Source of the DNA: Pictodentalium vernedei
Taxonomy: Eukaryota > Mollusca > Scaphopoda > Dentaliida > Dentaliidae
Reading direction: 5' to 3'
Length of the DNA stretch: 64,000 nt
NCBI GenBank assembly: GCA_031216915.1
Contig: CM062292.1
Coordinates: 1,856,457 to 1,920,456, forward strand
A program made the position numbers and the translations under genes. A model generated the notes under the pieces. That model was not told the origin of the DNA. It worked only from the letters and a program-made list of their open reading frames with translations, and did not search any database. How positions within the stretch are numbered: position 1 is the first letter of the stretch; each line of letters begins with the position of its first letter. This document shows positions 1 through 11,166 of this stretch, piece after piece.

Positions 1-328
1 AGTCCTGTCACGAATAGTGCGCTTATCTAGGCTTAATTGCGCATTGGGATTGCGCGCAATTGCCATATCGAATAGCATCCAAAGCACGACAGGTTCTCTT
101 GGTTACTCATAGCAAACACATGCAATGTTTCTGCCAATGGACCTCCGGGTTACCCGGAGGTCCATTGGCTGAAACATTGCTTGTGCACAGGCCATATGTA
201 CAGAATTTGATAGCACGTTGATATGCATGTTAATATACACGTTATACTTGGGCCATAACGCGTATATTAACATGCATATCAACGTGCTATTTGTGCGCAT
301 TTCATGACAGGACTTCTAGTTTTAACTG
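1..328 (+). mobile_element. MITE family B, copy 1 (cut by window edge)
   Basis: A Tc1/mariner-type MITE whose first 14 or so bases lie outside the window. It ends in the family's terminal repeat (TGACAGGACTTCTAGTTTTA, then ACTG) followed by the target TA at 329-330. The middle (about 129-175) is a hairpin around GGACCTCCGGG/CCCGGAGGTCC. No coding capacity. Here + orientation means the end that reads CACGAATAGTGCGC comes first. Sixteen further copies lie in the window. Confidence 0.88.
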
Positions 329-371
329 TAGGTATGCAGAGTTCCAAAGTTGAAATTAATGCAGGTTTGGG

Positions 372-525
372 GCGAATACTTTGTAATGTTTTCGAATATG
401 AATACTTTGAAATTTCATGAATACGAATACAAATACACACATTTTCAAATGTATTTGAATACAAATACAAATACATTACAATGTATTCATGAATACATTT
501 TTGAATACTTGAATACTTTTTAAAT
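372..525. repeat. Subterminal GAATAC repeats, left end
   Basis: Degenerate repeats of GAATAC, CAAATACA and TTTGAATACTT, in inverted relation to the run at 3447-3628. Such subterminal motif arrays are where hAT transposases commonly bind (family knowledge); that role here is inferred. Confidence 0.7.
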
Positions 526-1365
526 TAGAAGTATTTATAGCAAGGCCTTTATGTTTTTGTTTGTTGGGTTAAAAGTAATTTTTAAACTGATGGTCCTTCA
601 GCTGAAGCTTGAATTGTGCTTCCCATGCTTTGTTGGAAAACTAAAGTAATTACCTGACGGGAAATAAACTCTATGGGTGTCATAGTAATTAGACTACTCT
701 CCATGGACAACACATCACAAAATGTGAGTGGATTACCTCTAAAAAATCACAGACTGGCATTTCCTTCTGAATGTTAAGTATCAATTGCAATAACACCACA
801 TAAGTAGATAAAGTAAAGTTTTAACCAATGGACTTCATGGTTAAACCTGAAGGTCTGTTGGCTGAAAGTTTTCTAACAGCAGTAGTATTTTCTTTATAAT
901 ATTTAAGTGCTTTCACCGATTATAATTAGACATACTGAGCTGTACAAAGGTGACCTTAAACAGGAATAAATAAATAATTAAATATGTGTATTCACTGTGA
1001 AATAATGGATAAAAGAAAAACTTAAAATAAATCCAAAAAATTTAGAATATAATATCATTGAATAACTGAGTTGTGTCCAATAACACAAGTTTCTTTTTAT
1101 TTTTATTGTCCATGTTTTCAACAATTTAAAAAGCCATGGGGATAATGAAAAATATGACGTACAATAAAGAAAATATTTAGACTCATTTTATTGTAAATAA
1201 ATAAAATCATATTTCATCATTTCTAACGTAAATAAACAGAAAAACATGTTTTTATAAAAAAAAAATGTAACAAAATGAAAAATGTGAGGTACACATCATG
1301 AACAAAGGTACAATATTACAATGACAAAAAAAAATGTACAAAAGGAATATTAATTTACAAACAAA
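526..1365. other. AT-rich stretch, no gene seen
   Basis: Interior of the composite element. At about 825-875 there is a weak imperfect palindrome resembling the hairpin core of MITE family B (AATGGACTTCATGGTTAAACC...), perhaps an ancient relic. The rest is AT-rich with no supported ORF. Confidence 0.5.
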
Positions 1366-1898
1366 TCATCCCATTCTTAACTGGTAGAGTGCTGGAAGCC
1401 CTATTTTGGGCTTTACTAAAAGTGACAGGCAATAACTGTCTTTAGCTACATTCTGTCTGAGGAAGCCCTCATTGTCCCTGATATGAATCAGATTTTTATA
1501 CAATACCTTGCTCTCTGACATTTAATTGGATAGTGCCTATGAGGCACTATCCAATTAAATGTAATAGAGCAGTATATGATGAGCTTTGATTTGTTGTCAG
1601 AAAAAACTCAGCACTTTACCAGTTAACAGTGTTCCAGCTGCATCAAGGAACTCCACTGGAGACTTTGTTCCCTGTCCTAGTTGTTCATAAAGGCGGTCCA
1701 GGCTGTTGTCAATTTCCCTGTAAACCTGTTTTCGGGAGGTGAAGCAGCACCAAAGTCCATTTGAGCAATTTTGATTTTCTCTACCTTTTCAATGTTCTTT
1801 ATTATATTTATTAATCTGAAGAGGTTAGGATGTCGATGAAGTAGTGATGAATTTAGGCGATTGTCCAGCTTCAGATTCTTCTCTGTAAGGTCGGGCAT
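1366..1898 (-). pseudogene. Decayed MULE/FLYWCH-type transposase C-terminal fragment
   Basis: The minus-strand reading contains HRHPNLFRLINIIK, then KIAQMDFGAASPP, then, after a 1-base frameshift near 1735, RKQVYREIDNSLDRL. This order resembles the C-terminal tail of MULE-superfamily transposases in invertebrates (helical segment, an 'N/DxG..PPRK.KYR' turn, then a final helix); that is memory of the family, not a search. Removing the MITE at 1381-1622 rejoins the frame as A-G-T-L-L-R-M-G-stop, which supports this as a genuine old coding end. No catalytic domain is present. Confidence 0.5.
1381..1622. mobile_element. MITE family A (TTAA target), copy 1
   Basis: Inverted ends CTGGTAGAGTGCTG and CAGCACTTTACCAG, flanked by TTAA at 1377-1380 and 1623-1626. 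The core is a hairpin (GGATAGTGCC/GGCACTATCC, about 1529-1560). TTAA duplication fits piggyBac-like or Kolobok-like transposition. It interrupts the transposase fragment above. Confidence 0.85.
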
Positions 1899-2142
1899 GA
1901 CCTAAATCTTGAATTTTGCGCCATAAAGCCCGAAGTTATCAGTGTTATTACACAATATATGTGTGATTTTTATGTTTTGATTATTTTTCAGAAAATATTT
2001 AAAAGGTATTTTGATTATGTGTCAACAAAAACAAAAAAAGTACCCAACAAAATGTTGAAACTAAATTTTATTCAAACTGTATATATCTGGGTTGTTCCAT
2101 TTATAACAATAGGTAATCATCTATTTTAACTTCAGGTAATCC

Positions 2143-2400
2143 CTAATTAACTGTCTGACAGCTGGGGTGTGTGACAAATGGGTGTCTGACTAATGGGGGT
2201 AAACCTATATGGCCATTGTTACATAAATAGGTTGTATTGTGATGAGTTAATTGATAATTAAGTCTATTGTCTGCTTTCAGTGCATAAATTTCAGACAAAG
2301 TGTTTGGTGGTATATAAATAATATCAGGGATTATTAAGTCACCATTCCATTTTCTTATGCCTTCGTTCACTTGATTCATCACATTCGCACCTCTGACTTC
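2143..2400 (-). pseudogene. Unidentified ORF fragment
   Basis: An open minus-strand frame from about 2400 down to 2143 with protein-like composition (NEGIRKWNGDLIIPDIIYIP near its start). I do not recognise the family. It sits inside the hAT-like composite and diverges from the + ORF starting at 2428, with under 50 bp between them. It could be another captured fragment or chance; no start or splice signal stands out. Confidence 0.3.
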
Positions 2401-2427
2401 AGAGTGTGAGCACCTGATTAATCAATC

Positions 2428-3156
2428 ATGGATACACTGGAATTACCAGAAAGACTCATCAGAACCATCTCAGCTCTGGGCATCTCTTGCCTTGTTACCT
2501 GGACTGTCCATGAGGCAGGCAAGAGAGTCCACCTGAGCCTGGAATTTGAAATAGAGACAACCAAGACACCACTCTCTTTGGGGAGAGGTAGTACCTTTGG
2601 TGAGAGTATCCCCTCTCCCACTGGTCCTCACCCGAAGGGGCACGGAGGCCCTGAAGAGAGAAAGAGAAAGAACAGGAAGAAGAGTCCATCGACCAAGCGC
2701 AAGGACGCCTGGCGCTTGGAGGCCTTCCGGAATGGGAAGAAAGAGGTGAGCGAGAGGATGGAGGTTCTGGCGGCAGCCGCCAGTTCCCCTCCTAGTCCCA
2801 CTAGTACAACCATCTGCCAGCTCCTGAGTCGGTACTGTTGGATGAGGAACGTCTGGTGGAGGCTGAGGAGGAACTGGAAGTTGCATTTTCACTACCTCCC
2901 TCCTCTCATTCCCCCCTCCTTCACCTCCGGAAAGCCTGGACCTGGCAGATCTGGACAACACTCTGTCGTCAGCAGACCTCCTCAAACAGTCTAAAGCATT
3001 TATTAAGGAAGCTAATCTACAGGACCTGGCAGATCCGGACAACTTACCGTTAACAGACCTCCTCAAACAGTCTCAAGAATTGATAAAAAACACAAATCAA
3101 CTCCGTACCACTACAGCGGCTCAAGAAATCGTAGAAACCAAAGCAATATCACCATA
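2428..3156 (+). pseudogene. Broken retroelement-like ORF (ORF1/gag-like)
   Basis: Starts at ATG 2428 (ISALGISCLVTWTVHEAGKR early). The next part is a basic segment (ERKRKNRKKSPSTKRKDAWR, about 2656-2710). The first frame runs to 2994, but downstream coding continues in other frames: LLDEERLVEAEEELE near 2835, then ADLDNTLSSADLLKQSK and a second similar repeat to a stop near 3154. That implies at least two frameshifts. An N-terminal fold followed by a lysine/arginine-rich linker resembles accessory or nucleic-acid-binding ORFs of invertebrate retroelements. No zinc knuckle or enzyme motif is visible, so function is unassigned. Confidence 0.4.
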
Positions 3157-3446
3157 ACAACCACCTCCAAGGAAAAAACACCCAAATAAGAACAGACGCA
3201 GATGAGCCTCCTCCTTCCTTCCTTTTCCTCCTCTCCCACACCTTGACACCCTACAAAAAAACCAACAGTTAACAAGGGTCGAAAGGGGCTTGCCCCAAAC
3301 CGTCCATGCACAACTTCGGAACGTGAAACCATTCAATTCGAAGTCTTTAATATTGATATGAGGTGTGAATTTTTTGTCTGGAGTCCATGGGCTTGATCTG
3401 TGAAAACCTTTTATTCAGTATATGGTTCTTTAATTCCAAAATATAG

Positions 3447-3628
3447 AAAGTATTCAAAAAGTATTCAAAATGTATTCATGAATACAACTCAAATTTTAAT
3501 GTATTTGAATACGAATACGAATACGAATACATGTATTCATAACATTCAGTGAATACTGAATACAAGTGAGTACTTCATAAATTGTATTCAAATACAACTG
3601 AATACGAATACTGAATACGAATACCCCA
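3447..3628. repeat. Subterminal GAATAC repeats, right end
   Basis: Tandem GAATACGAATAC and GTATTCA motifs, inverted relative to 372-525. The densest run is at 3500-3535. They form the right subterminal region of the 362-3634 element. Confidence 0.7.
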
Positions 3629-3884
3629 ACCCTGAATTACTGGGTATTTTTTTGTTAGTTTCTCATCGCTCCTTGCAATGGTGTGATTCCGTCTTTTGTT
3701 TCCTGATTTTTTATGCTCTCATCCAACATTCCAAATCAAAGCGATAAAACTACAGATAAACAATGTAACAATACACCAATCATCACCGTTGGCCTGGGTA
3801 ACGATAAATTAAACAACCACTTTTATGAGTTTTTTGCAATTAGTTGACAAAACTCCAGTAGAGATTTCTGAGACATCGTTTCCT

Positions 3885-4052
3885 CTAAATTAGCTCCCTT
3901 GATATACTCCAGTCATTTTCCATAATCATCTTCCACACCCCTTTTCGTTTGGATGAATCAATTTGAAAGTTGCCTTGTGGAAGTCGAATCGTGAACTGCA
4001 CAACAAACAGCATGCAAATACCAATCTTATCTTCTAGGTCTTTATTCAGCAT
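3885..4052 (-). CDS. Possible short exon or ORF, unidentified
   Basis: A 55-codon minus-strand ORF starting at ATG 4052-4050. It includes LNKDLEDKIGICMLFVVQFT and later KRKGVWKMIMENDW before a TAG stop. A splice-acceptor-like TTTGCAG precedes the ATG by a few bases. The composition is protein-like and the surrounding 3643-4200 is the only apparently single-copy DNA near here. I do not recognise it; it may be a terminal exon or chance. Confidence 0.27.
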   Translation of the reverse strand: MLNKDLEDKIGICMLFVVQFTIRLPQGNFQIDSSKRKGVWKMIMENDWSISRELI

Positions 4053-4234
4053 GCTGAGTCCTGCAAAGCTGAAAGTTCACACTCCTTACCTGGACATTCA
4101 TGGAATCATACAGTACATGGAGAGTGGATTGTAACTGAATCACCCGTGGAGTGGAGTTTTCGCCCAAACCATAACTTTCAAATTTTGTATGTATCGACTG
4201 CTAGCTGGGTTACGCGGCGTTGCTCAGGCTGAGG

Positions 4235-4625
4235 AGGTATTAAAATTACCCCTAGTAGACCCCTTTAAAGACCTATATCGGTGAGAAAAATGTTGGTCAT
4301 AACTGTTGGTTCCCTTCTGCACCTCCACCCCACCCCACCCCAGCACTATTATTGTATACCTCATCATTAGATTCCTGGCAAAAAATTATCCCTAGTAGAC
4401 ACCTGTGAAGACCTTTATCGGTGAGAAATATTTTGGTCATAACTTTTGGTGCTGCTCTACACCCCCACCCCCCCCCACCCGATACTTTTTTAAACCTCAC
4501 CATTAGATTCCTGATAAAAACGTACCCCTAGTAGACCCCTTTGAAGACATATATCGGTAAAAAAAATGTTGGTCATAACTTTTGGTACCCCCCTACACCC
4601 CCACCCCCACCCCCACCCCACACAC
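4235..4625. repeat. Three tandem ~138-bp repeats with C-rich tails
   Basis: Three imperfect units, each with CCCCTAGTAGACCCCTTT, then ATATCGGTGA, then TTGGTCATAACT, ending in a CACCCC-rich run, near 4250, 4389 and 4526. A short version recurs at 13588-13605. Typical of bivalve-type dispersed repeats; no coding role seen. Confidence 0.75.
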
Positions 4626-4629
4626 TTTT

Positions 4630-5167
4630 TTATACGCCCGTTTAAAAAACGGTTGTATTATGTTATCAGTCTGTCTGTCCGTCTGTCCGTAAACAATTTG
4701 TTTTCCGTTCATTTAAAGTCGAACGCCTTGACGGATCGACATCAAACTTTCAGAAGTTGTTTTTAGCATTAAAATACAGGTCAAGTTCAATATTGGTGTT
4801 TCTCAGTCCATCTGTTGCAGAGATGTGGCCCTTTGAAAACACAATTTTTCTAAAAAAATTGGTTTGCATTCATTTAAAGCTGAATGCCTTGAAGGATTGA
4901 CACCAAATTTTTCAGATGTTGTTTTTAGCAATGAAATACAGGTCAAGTTCGATATTGGTGTTTCTCAGTCCATCCACTGCAGAATTATGGCACCTTGAAA
5001 ACACAATCTTTCGAAAAAAATTGGTTTCCCTTCATTTAAAGTCGAACGCCTTGACGGATCGACATCAAACTTTCAGATGTTGTTTGTAGCAATAAAATAC
5101 AGGTCATGTTCGATATTGGTGTTTCTCAGTCCATCCACTGCAGAGTTATGACCCTTTGAAAACACAA
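4630..5167. repeat. Dispersed 'TATACGCCCGTT' repeat with three internal units
   Basis: Begins TTTTTATACGCCCGTTTAAA and a CTGTCTGTCCGTCTGTCCG run. Three units of about 160 bp follow (near 4720, 4875 and 5035) built on GTCGAACGCCTTGACGGATC, AAAATACAGGTCAAGTTC and TTGGTGTTTCTCAGTCCATC. The DIRS element is inserted at its right side. Related sequence resumes beyond the DIRS at 12378. Confidence 0.75.
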
Positions 5168-5181
5168 TATTTTTATACTGT

Positions 5182-5371
5182 ACCAATGACCCAGACTTAG
5201 TCGGCGCAAACTCCATTATATTCAGGGCCAAACACAAATTTTGCCCCCCCCCAATCCCCCAAATTTGCATCAAAAACCAAAAATTAGATGTCCTGGTGGG
5301 TCCTCCATACTTTTACTCTACTGCGCATGCGCAGTGTCAAGGAGGTCTCGAAATTGGTGCCAAAATGTCAT
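5182..5371. repeat. DIRS left inverted terminal repeat
   Basis: Begins ACCAATGACCCAGACTTAG and matches the reverse complement of 12187-12377 through blocks such as CTCCATACTTTTACTCTACT and GGAGGTCTCGAAATTGG. The outermost TTTTTATACTGTA (5170-5182) is absent from the right end. It is present in the internal complementary region and in a second copy at 53.36 kb, so it belongs to the element. Confidence 0.9.
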
Positions 5372-6227
5372 TCTTTGTTTGGCCCTAAACACAGTGTCAC
5401 CTCACTGATATTTGTGCTGTAAATCTCAGTTTTAATGATGCCAGACACATAATTATGAGAGAAATGGTGAATATGAAGTGGATATAGGATGAGGAGAGGA
5501 AAAACTGGTTTCGGATGTTCAGGGCTGTAACTTATAATTATTTTACGAAATTATTTCATGTTGCCTATTTTCGAGGCATGGCCCTGTTGTAGTCATTCTT
5601 CCTATGAATGTTCCATTGTTTGATCAGTGTTTCCTCTCTCCCTTTCCTTCATTCCCCCTAGCTATTCCCCCATGCTTTTGTCTTATTTTTTGTAATGTTT
5701 ATTACTAAATTTTCTTGGGAGTTTTGGCTTGGAAACAGAATTATTTTCTGTTTTTTTCCCCATGTTTACGTCCTCACCTTTGGGTGTTCAGGCGTTTTGG
5801 TCTGCATCTACCATCTAATGCTGTGCAGTTTCCTCTGGGGAAGGCTCTGTTTAGCATCAGATAGTGTTTAAATTAGACACTGATTTCTGGGCCATGGTTG
5901 ACAGTGCCTGGAGTCATGTTTCTGGTTTGTTTACACTTTTTGTTTATGTTGACAACAGGTACTTCTGATAGTGATTTCTTGTCTTCAACCTAGTTTAATT
6001 CATAGTAAGATACATTAATATTGTTCGTAAGTGTTACATTAATTTTTCAAAATGATTTAAAATTTTTGTCCACTCTTAGGCTTTTTGGGGATCCATTTGG
6101 GCTCAGGGTTCCCTTTGGGAACTTGGGCTCTTCTGAAAAAATTTTTTCTTTTTGAATTATTTTTTCGTATTATTATAATGGATTATTATATTATGTATCT
6201 TTGTTTTCAAGGCTTATTGTGGGTACT

Positions 6228-8373
6228 ATGACTGTTTACACAATGAAAGATTATTGCTCAAATTGTAATGGAAGGAAATCTTCCTCTGATTCTCATGATT
6301 TCTGTATTAATTGTAGTCAATGTACTCGCACTAATCCTTGTTCAGTGTATATCAATTGGGACGACAAACGATGGACACGTGTGTCAGGGTATGTTGATAG
6401 CGGGGAGAGGACCATGCCCGTCCTCTCGCCACAGGGTCACTCAAGTATTTCACGCTCTTTTTCAGAGGAACAAGAATTGGGTGATGGTTCCATGATGTCG
6501 TCCACAACTGCGCGTCCATCGTCACAATCTGGAGAAGAGCTAGCAGCAAAAGTGCTCATGGATATACGGCAATTGCATAAGAGGCCCCTAGTAAGGTTGA
6601 CGGCGTTAGCGTCTACGTCCGCTAGCTCGCCCGATGTCGCATCCATTCATTGAATGGGTCAGCACCCGGGTTTGTCCGTTGCAGTCCAGGAAGGAAATAC
6701 GGGTGTTGCGAGCACTATAAACTTACCACAGGCACACCCACTGACGACGGAACTTAGATAAGGATGGAAGAAGCCTTTGGGTTCGGTTCCTAGCTCGTCC
6801 AGCTCCGCACGGGCTGTGGGCGAGAGAGGTCACTCTCTCATACAACAACATTGCGGTCCGGATGTTGTTGTACATAATGTTCCGCAATTGGAGCTTACGT
6901 CCACCCCTCGGGATGCTCCGGTGTATAGACAGTCCGGCAAGACTGTATCAGTGGCTTCTTCATCCTCATGACAGTGCACTCGACTGCACATTGGCTATGT
7001 GACCGCCGATATCTAGCCAGTATCGCCGTCCAGAGATTCGTTTGCATAAAAGAAGTATGCAGGAGACAACGTCCACGGAGCTTCCTGCGGCAGAATCCCA
7101 TAAGACCGCAGCTCCGCAGGCCTCGTTAACGGACGTGCTATCGCAGATAGCACAGATCATAGCAGCATCCCAGCAGCGGCAGATGTTCTGTCGGAGCAAA
7201 AGTTATCTGATGATGCTGGGTTGGTATGTTCTGCAGCTGGATCTGGAGCGGACGACTGAGATATTCATGAGGTCCATCAGGATAGAGAAAGGGATGTTGA
7301 CGAGTTGGAATTCTCCCTTTTGGAACAACATAATATAGCCGTCGAGTTAATCCGGCATTTCCTTTCTGAAGTTGTTCCAGCAGACCAGGATGCTGCTCAG
7401 CCGAATAGGAGGCTTATAGCGCCACTGGACACCGATTTTTTCAATCGGTTTAGGGACTCTGTCCCTGAATTTACGTCTCAGTCCAGGAATGTCTCACGGA
7501 CATTCAATCTTTTGAACGATTTTGAACGACGCTATCAGTAAGCTTGCTTCTAAAACGGGCCAGTCAGCCTTCCTTTTGGCTAATGCTCTTCATCTGCTTT
7601 TCATTAATTCAAGAAATAGATTTGAATCGGCAGGACAGGGTGTTCAGAGAGTTCCTCTGCGTCTAGACGACCAGGCCGAAGACCTTGAATTATCAATGCT
7701 GTCGTCTATGTCTATTCTAAGCTCCATGTTGGAAACGACAATTACTTCTAATAGAGCAAATTTAGACGCACTCTCGTATGCAGATCACCTTACCAGAGCG
7801 TTGTCATTACGCCTTGAAGGACAGGAATTTCAGAACGTACAAACTTCCTTGAGAGTTCTGTCAAGGGCTATTGCCTTTTCCACGTATAACTCTGCCCTTT
7901 CAGTGGCTAATCTGGAGTTGGTTAGATGTGATGGAGCCCTAGCTACATCCACGAGAGTGGATAGTAAGGTGAAAAACTCTCTTAGAGTCGCTCCGGTCTC
8001 CGGAGAACTTCTCTTTGACGGCAGGCTTTCTGCTATTTATGATCAGTTAACAAAGAAAGCTTCAGACTCTCTGCTATTTAAGTTCGCTTCTAAAAAGTCG
8101 GAACCAGCGGAGAAAAGTAGGCCAGGATCTTTTGGGACGGGTAGGGGAAGTCCTCTAGGCCTTATTCTAGAGACCGTCAAGGCAGCGACTCTAGTAGGGG
8201 TCGTAACGCTGGCCGTAATAACGGGTCAAACGCCCCAAGGTTGTCGACGCGAGGTGCGGGCCATGGAGGACGTGGTTTCTCCTTCCGCAAGCCTCGCAGG
8301 TCCAGGAAGTGATGGTGTAAACCTCTATCGCATTCCAGTGGGCGGAAGGTTGTCGAATTTCTTAGAAAATTGA
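6228..8373 (+). pseudogene. DIRS gag-like ORF, frameshifted
   Basis: Starts at ATG 6228. The first frame has a Cys cluster (CSNCNG...CINCSQC...NPC), possibly zinc-binding, and ends at a stop at 6651-6653. The reading resumes in pieces at 6777-6971, 7042-7338, 7305-7541 and 7522-8373, alternating two frames, so several indels and stops break it. The best-preserved part (7522-8100) is helical and alanine/leucine/serine-rich. An R/G/S-rich basic tail is visible in a shifted frame around 8140-8320, as expected of a nucleic-acid-binding gag C-terminus. Its role would be particle assembly and RNA packaging, from family knowledge. Confidence 0.7.
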
Positions 8374-8383
8374 GAATTAATTA

Positions 8384-9145
8384 CGGAGGACCCTTGGGTT
8401 CAAAGGGTAATAGCGGAAGGACTGAAGCTGTCCTTCAAAGTAAAACCTCAGTTAACTCAAAAGTCCAAGATGGACTCAACTTCCGTCAAATATACAAAAA
8501 AAAATCGTGCTTCTTTCAGAAGTCCAGTCTCTCTTAAGGAAGAACGCAATAGAGTTCATAGAAAACCAAGAATCTCCAGGTTTCTACAGCCATCTTTTTC
8601 TGGTTCCAAAACCAGACGGCTTGTTCCGTCCAGTAATAGACTTAAGCTGGATAAACAAGCTGATTGTGGCTCCAAAATTTTATATGGAGACCATTCGATC
8701 GGTCAGAGCGAGCATTTGAGTGAACGACTATGCCGCGAGCATAGATCTCAAGGATTCATACTTTCACGTCCTGGTACATCCGGCATTCAGAAAGTATCTT
8801 CATTTCACCGTCCTAGGTATCGTATATCAGTTCCGTGCGATGTGCTTCGGTCTGAATCTAGCACCCTGGGCTTTCACTCGGATAATGAACTCGGTCATGA
8901 TTTACTTCCGAGCTGATTCATCTGCGGTAACGTCGGCCTACCTGGACGATATTCTTCAAAGGTACGGCAACGAGTTAATGCTTCAGAATGATGTGCAGAA
9001 TCTGCTTCTATTGCTCCGATGTCTCGGTTTCATAGTAAACAAGCAGAAGTCGGATCTGGTGCCGTCCAAGTCATTCACCCACCTGGGGATGAGCTTCGAG
9101 ATGCACAACAATCTCGTTCATCTGCCGTTAACCAGAGCGAGTTAG
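8384..9145 (+). pseudogene. DIRS reverse transcriptase domain, broken
   Basis: Opens with EDPWVQRVIAEGLKLSF, changes frame in a run of nine A at about 8499-8507, then runs through VPKPDGLFRPVIDLSWIN and SIDLKDSYFHVLVH. Next is the catalytic box YLDDIL (8939-8956). LFLVPKPDG, AMCFGLNLAPWAFTR and the YLDD box are diagnostic of the DIRS/caulimovirus-like RT branch. An in-frame TGA at 8717-8719 interrupts it, and a further frameshift follows near 9140. The enzyme would copy the element's RNA into DNA; this copy could not. Confidence 0.88.
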
Positions 9146-10263
9146 TCAGTTGTTACGCTCGCTATTGTCTAAACTCAGAGAAGGTTACAGTGAGAGAATT
9201 CATGAGACTGGTAGGTCTGTGCGGAGCTGCTGCGGATCTCATTCCAATGGGGCGGCTACGCATTCGTCGTCTCCAAATCTTTCTGACTCAGAATTGGAAG
9301 GCGAAGGCTCATTCGCTCGATATGGACATCCTCTTGTCAAGCCAAGTGAAACAAGAGATTCAGACTTAGGCAGACATTCAGTGGTTAACTCAGGGAGTTC
9401 CACTGCAATTGCCAGATCCGAGTTTTACTATTATGATGGATGCCAGTCAAACAGGTTGGGGTGCATCGGATTCGAGGTGCCAGGGTCTTTGGGATCCGCA
9501 GTTTTTAAGCAAGCACATAAATTTCAAAGAAATGATGTCAATTTGGCTTGCATTGCATCATTGGATGGACGTTATTCAGAATGCACACGTCCAAATTCTA
9601 TCCGACAATACAACGGTAGAAGCGTATATTCGGAATCAGGGAGGCACTCATTCCATTCTGTTGTTCAAGTTAACGGAAAGAATCCTTCTGTTTGTATTGG
9701 AACATCAGGTTCTACTATCGGTCTGTCATATTCTGGGTCGTTTGAATGTGTTAGCAGACTCCCTGTCACGGAGGGGTCACCTATTGCCGTCGGAGTGGAC
9801 TCTCAACAAACAGGTTTTCAATCAGATTTGCTACCAATGGGAGCGGCCAATGATAGATTTGTTTGCGACGCATCTCAACAATCAGTTGCAGACGTATGTG
9901 TCCCCATGTCCGGATCCTCGAGCGTTTGCAGTAGACGCTCTTTCGATCTCGTGGGACGGGATAATAGGATATGCGTATCCTCCAGCGCCGTTGATTCAGC
10001 AGATATTGCTTAAGATAAAGCAACCCCAGTGCAAGATTCTGTTGGTAGCATCTCTGTCACCACAGAGACCGTGGATAAATCTACTCAGGTGTCTGTTGTG
10101 GGACATGCCGCGGAAGCTTCCTCCACGGGAGGATCTTCTGTCGCAGGGGAAATCCTGCACTCTTCACCATAATCCGCAAGGTCCTTGCACAGTAAACGAT
10201 TTGCAGGACGAGCAGTGGACGCGATTTCTAACTTTCGTCAGTGGAGTAGGGATCACTCTGTAG
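9146..10263 (+). pseudogene. DIRS RNase H domain and C-terminal extension
   Basis: After the frameshift the reading continues (VREFMRLVGLCGAAADLIP) to a TAG at 9367-9369. RNase H follows with its acidic residues in order: IMMDASQTGWG (first Asp), KEMMSIWLAL (Glu), ILSDNTTVEAYI (Asp) and VLADSLSR (Asp). The extension with DLFATHLN and YVSPCPDPRAFAVDAL is characteristic of DIRS-group elements. Apart from the TAG, this frame is open to 10263. It overlaps the start of the recombinase frame by about 80 bp, a normal DIRS arrangement. Confidence 0.88.
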
Positions 10264-11153
10264 ATATTTATGATTCCTCCATTCCTGACATTGCTAATTT
10301 TCTGGTCTATTTGTTTGATGAGATCAAACTGCAGCCTGTTACTATCAAGGGTTATAGGTCTATGTTATCTGATACCTATGCACACCATGATACATTAATG
10401 ACTGGATCTAATGTCTCTTTATCTAAATTAGTAAGAAACTTTTCGATAAATAGACCTAGAACCCTTAGGTTAATTCCGAAGTGGAATTTAGCATGGGTTC
10501 TTCTTAAGCTAAAGGAAGCACCTTTTGAGCCTCTTGACACAGTGGACTCCAATTTCTTAACATGTAAGACTGCTTTTCTCTTAGCCTTCTCTTCTGCTAG
10601 AAGAGTTAGTGAGCTTCATGCTTTATCTGTAGATGATTCTCACTATCGTAGTGTCGGTAATACTATTACCTTTACTAGTAATGTTGGATTTTTGGCTAAG
10701 AATCAGGCTCCTATTAAGTATCCTGAACCTATTGTTAAGGCCCTTCCGTCTTCCGACGGGCGTAGGTCTTTCTTTACTCTGCCCTGTTAGAGCAATATGT
10801 ATTTATAAACATAGGTCTGAGTTTATCAGAAAGGGACGTAAGCATTTCTTTTTGTCTTTGATGCCTAATAGAAAGGACATTATGGTTCAATCTATTGCTA
10901 GATGGATTCAGTTAACTGTACATACTGCTTATGAAAAGTTATCTTCATCTCAGCAGTCTGCTCTTAAGATTTCGGCTCACAAAGTAAGAGCTCTATCTAT
11001 GCTAATAGTATTGCTATTACAGATTTAATGAAGGCTGCATATTGGTCTCAGCCTTCCACTTTCACTAATTTTTATCTTAGAAATATTGAGTCCATTTCTG
11101 GAGATCTGCATTGTTTATGTCCGTTATCAGTTGCTCAGAATGTCGTCCACTAA
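10185..11153 (+). pseudogene. DIRS tyrosine recombinase, frameshifted
   Basis: An N-terminal core-binding region (ISNFRQWSRDHSVDIYDSS onward) is followed by the catalytic part. The first Arg lies in SSARRVSELHAL (about 10590), the His-x-x-Arg in SAHKVRAL (10975-10990), and the nucleophile Tyr in FTNFYLRNIE (about 11073). Frame changes occur near 10780 and just after the HxxR motif; the last frame ends at TAA 11151-11153. No ATG begins the frame, so translation probably depended on the overlapping upstream frame. The enzyme would integrate the circular DNA intermediate (family knowledge). Confidence 0.87.
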
Positions 11154-11166
11154 ACAGTTGCAACTA

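Larger units (their letters stand above)
362..3634. mobile_element. hAT-like composite element, non-autonomous
   Basis: The ends read CAGGTTTGGGG (362-372) and CCCCAACCCTG (3624-3634), an imperfect inverted repeat of hAT style. They are flanked by AATTAATG (354-361) and AATTACTG (3635-3642), an 8-bp target duplication with one mismatch. Both ends carry long subterminal runs of GAATAC/GTATTC repeats in inverted arrangement. The interior has no hAT transposase. It holds a decayed MULE-like fragment, two unidentified broken ORFs and a nested TTAA-type MITE. A hAT-type non-autonomous carrier is the best reading; an old chance assembly of repeats is possible. Confidence 0.6.

Noticed and set aside
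2470-3066. 198-codon minus-strand frame
   Set aside because: Opposite-strand shadow of the plus reading at 2428, which has the better composition (basic linker, repeated DLL motif).
9150-10013. 287-codon frame in the DIRS RNase H region
   Set aside because: It is a shadow frame; the RNase H acidic motifs lie in the frame of 9409-10263.
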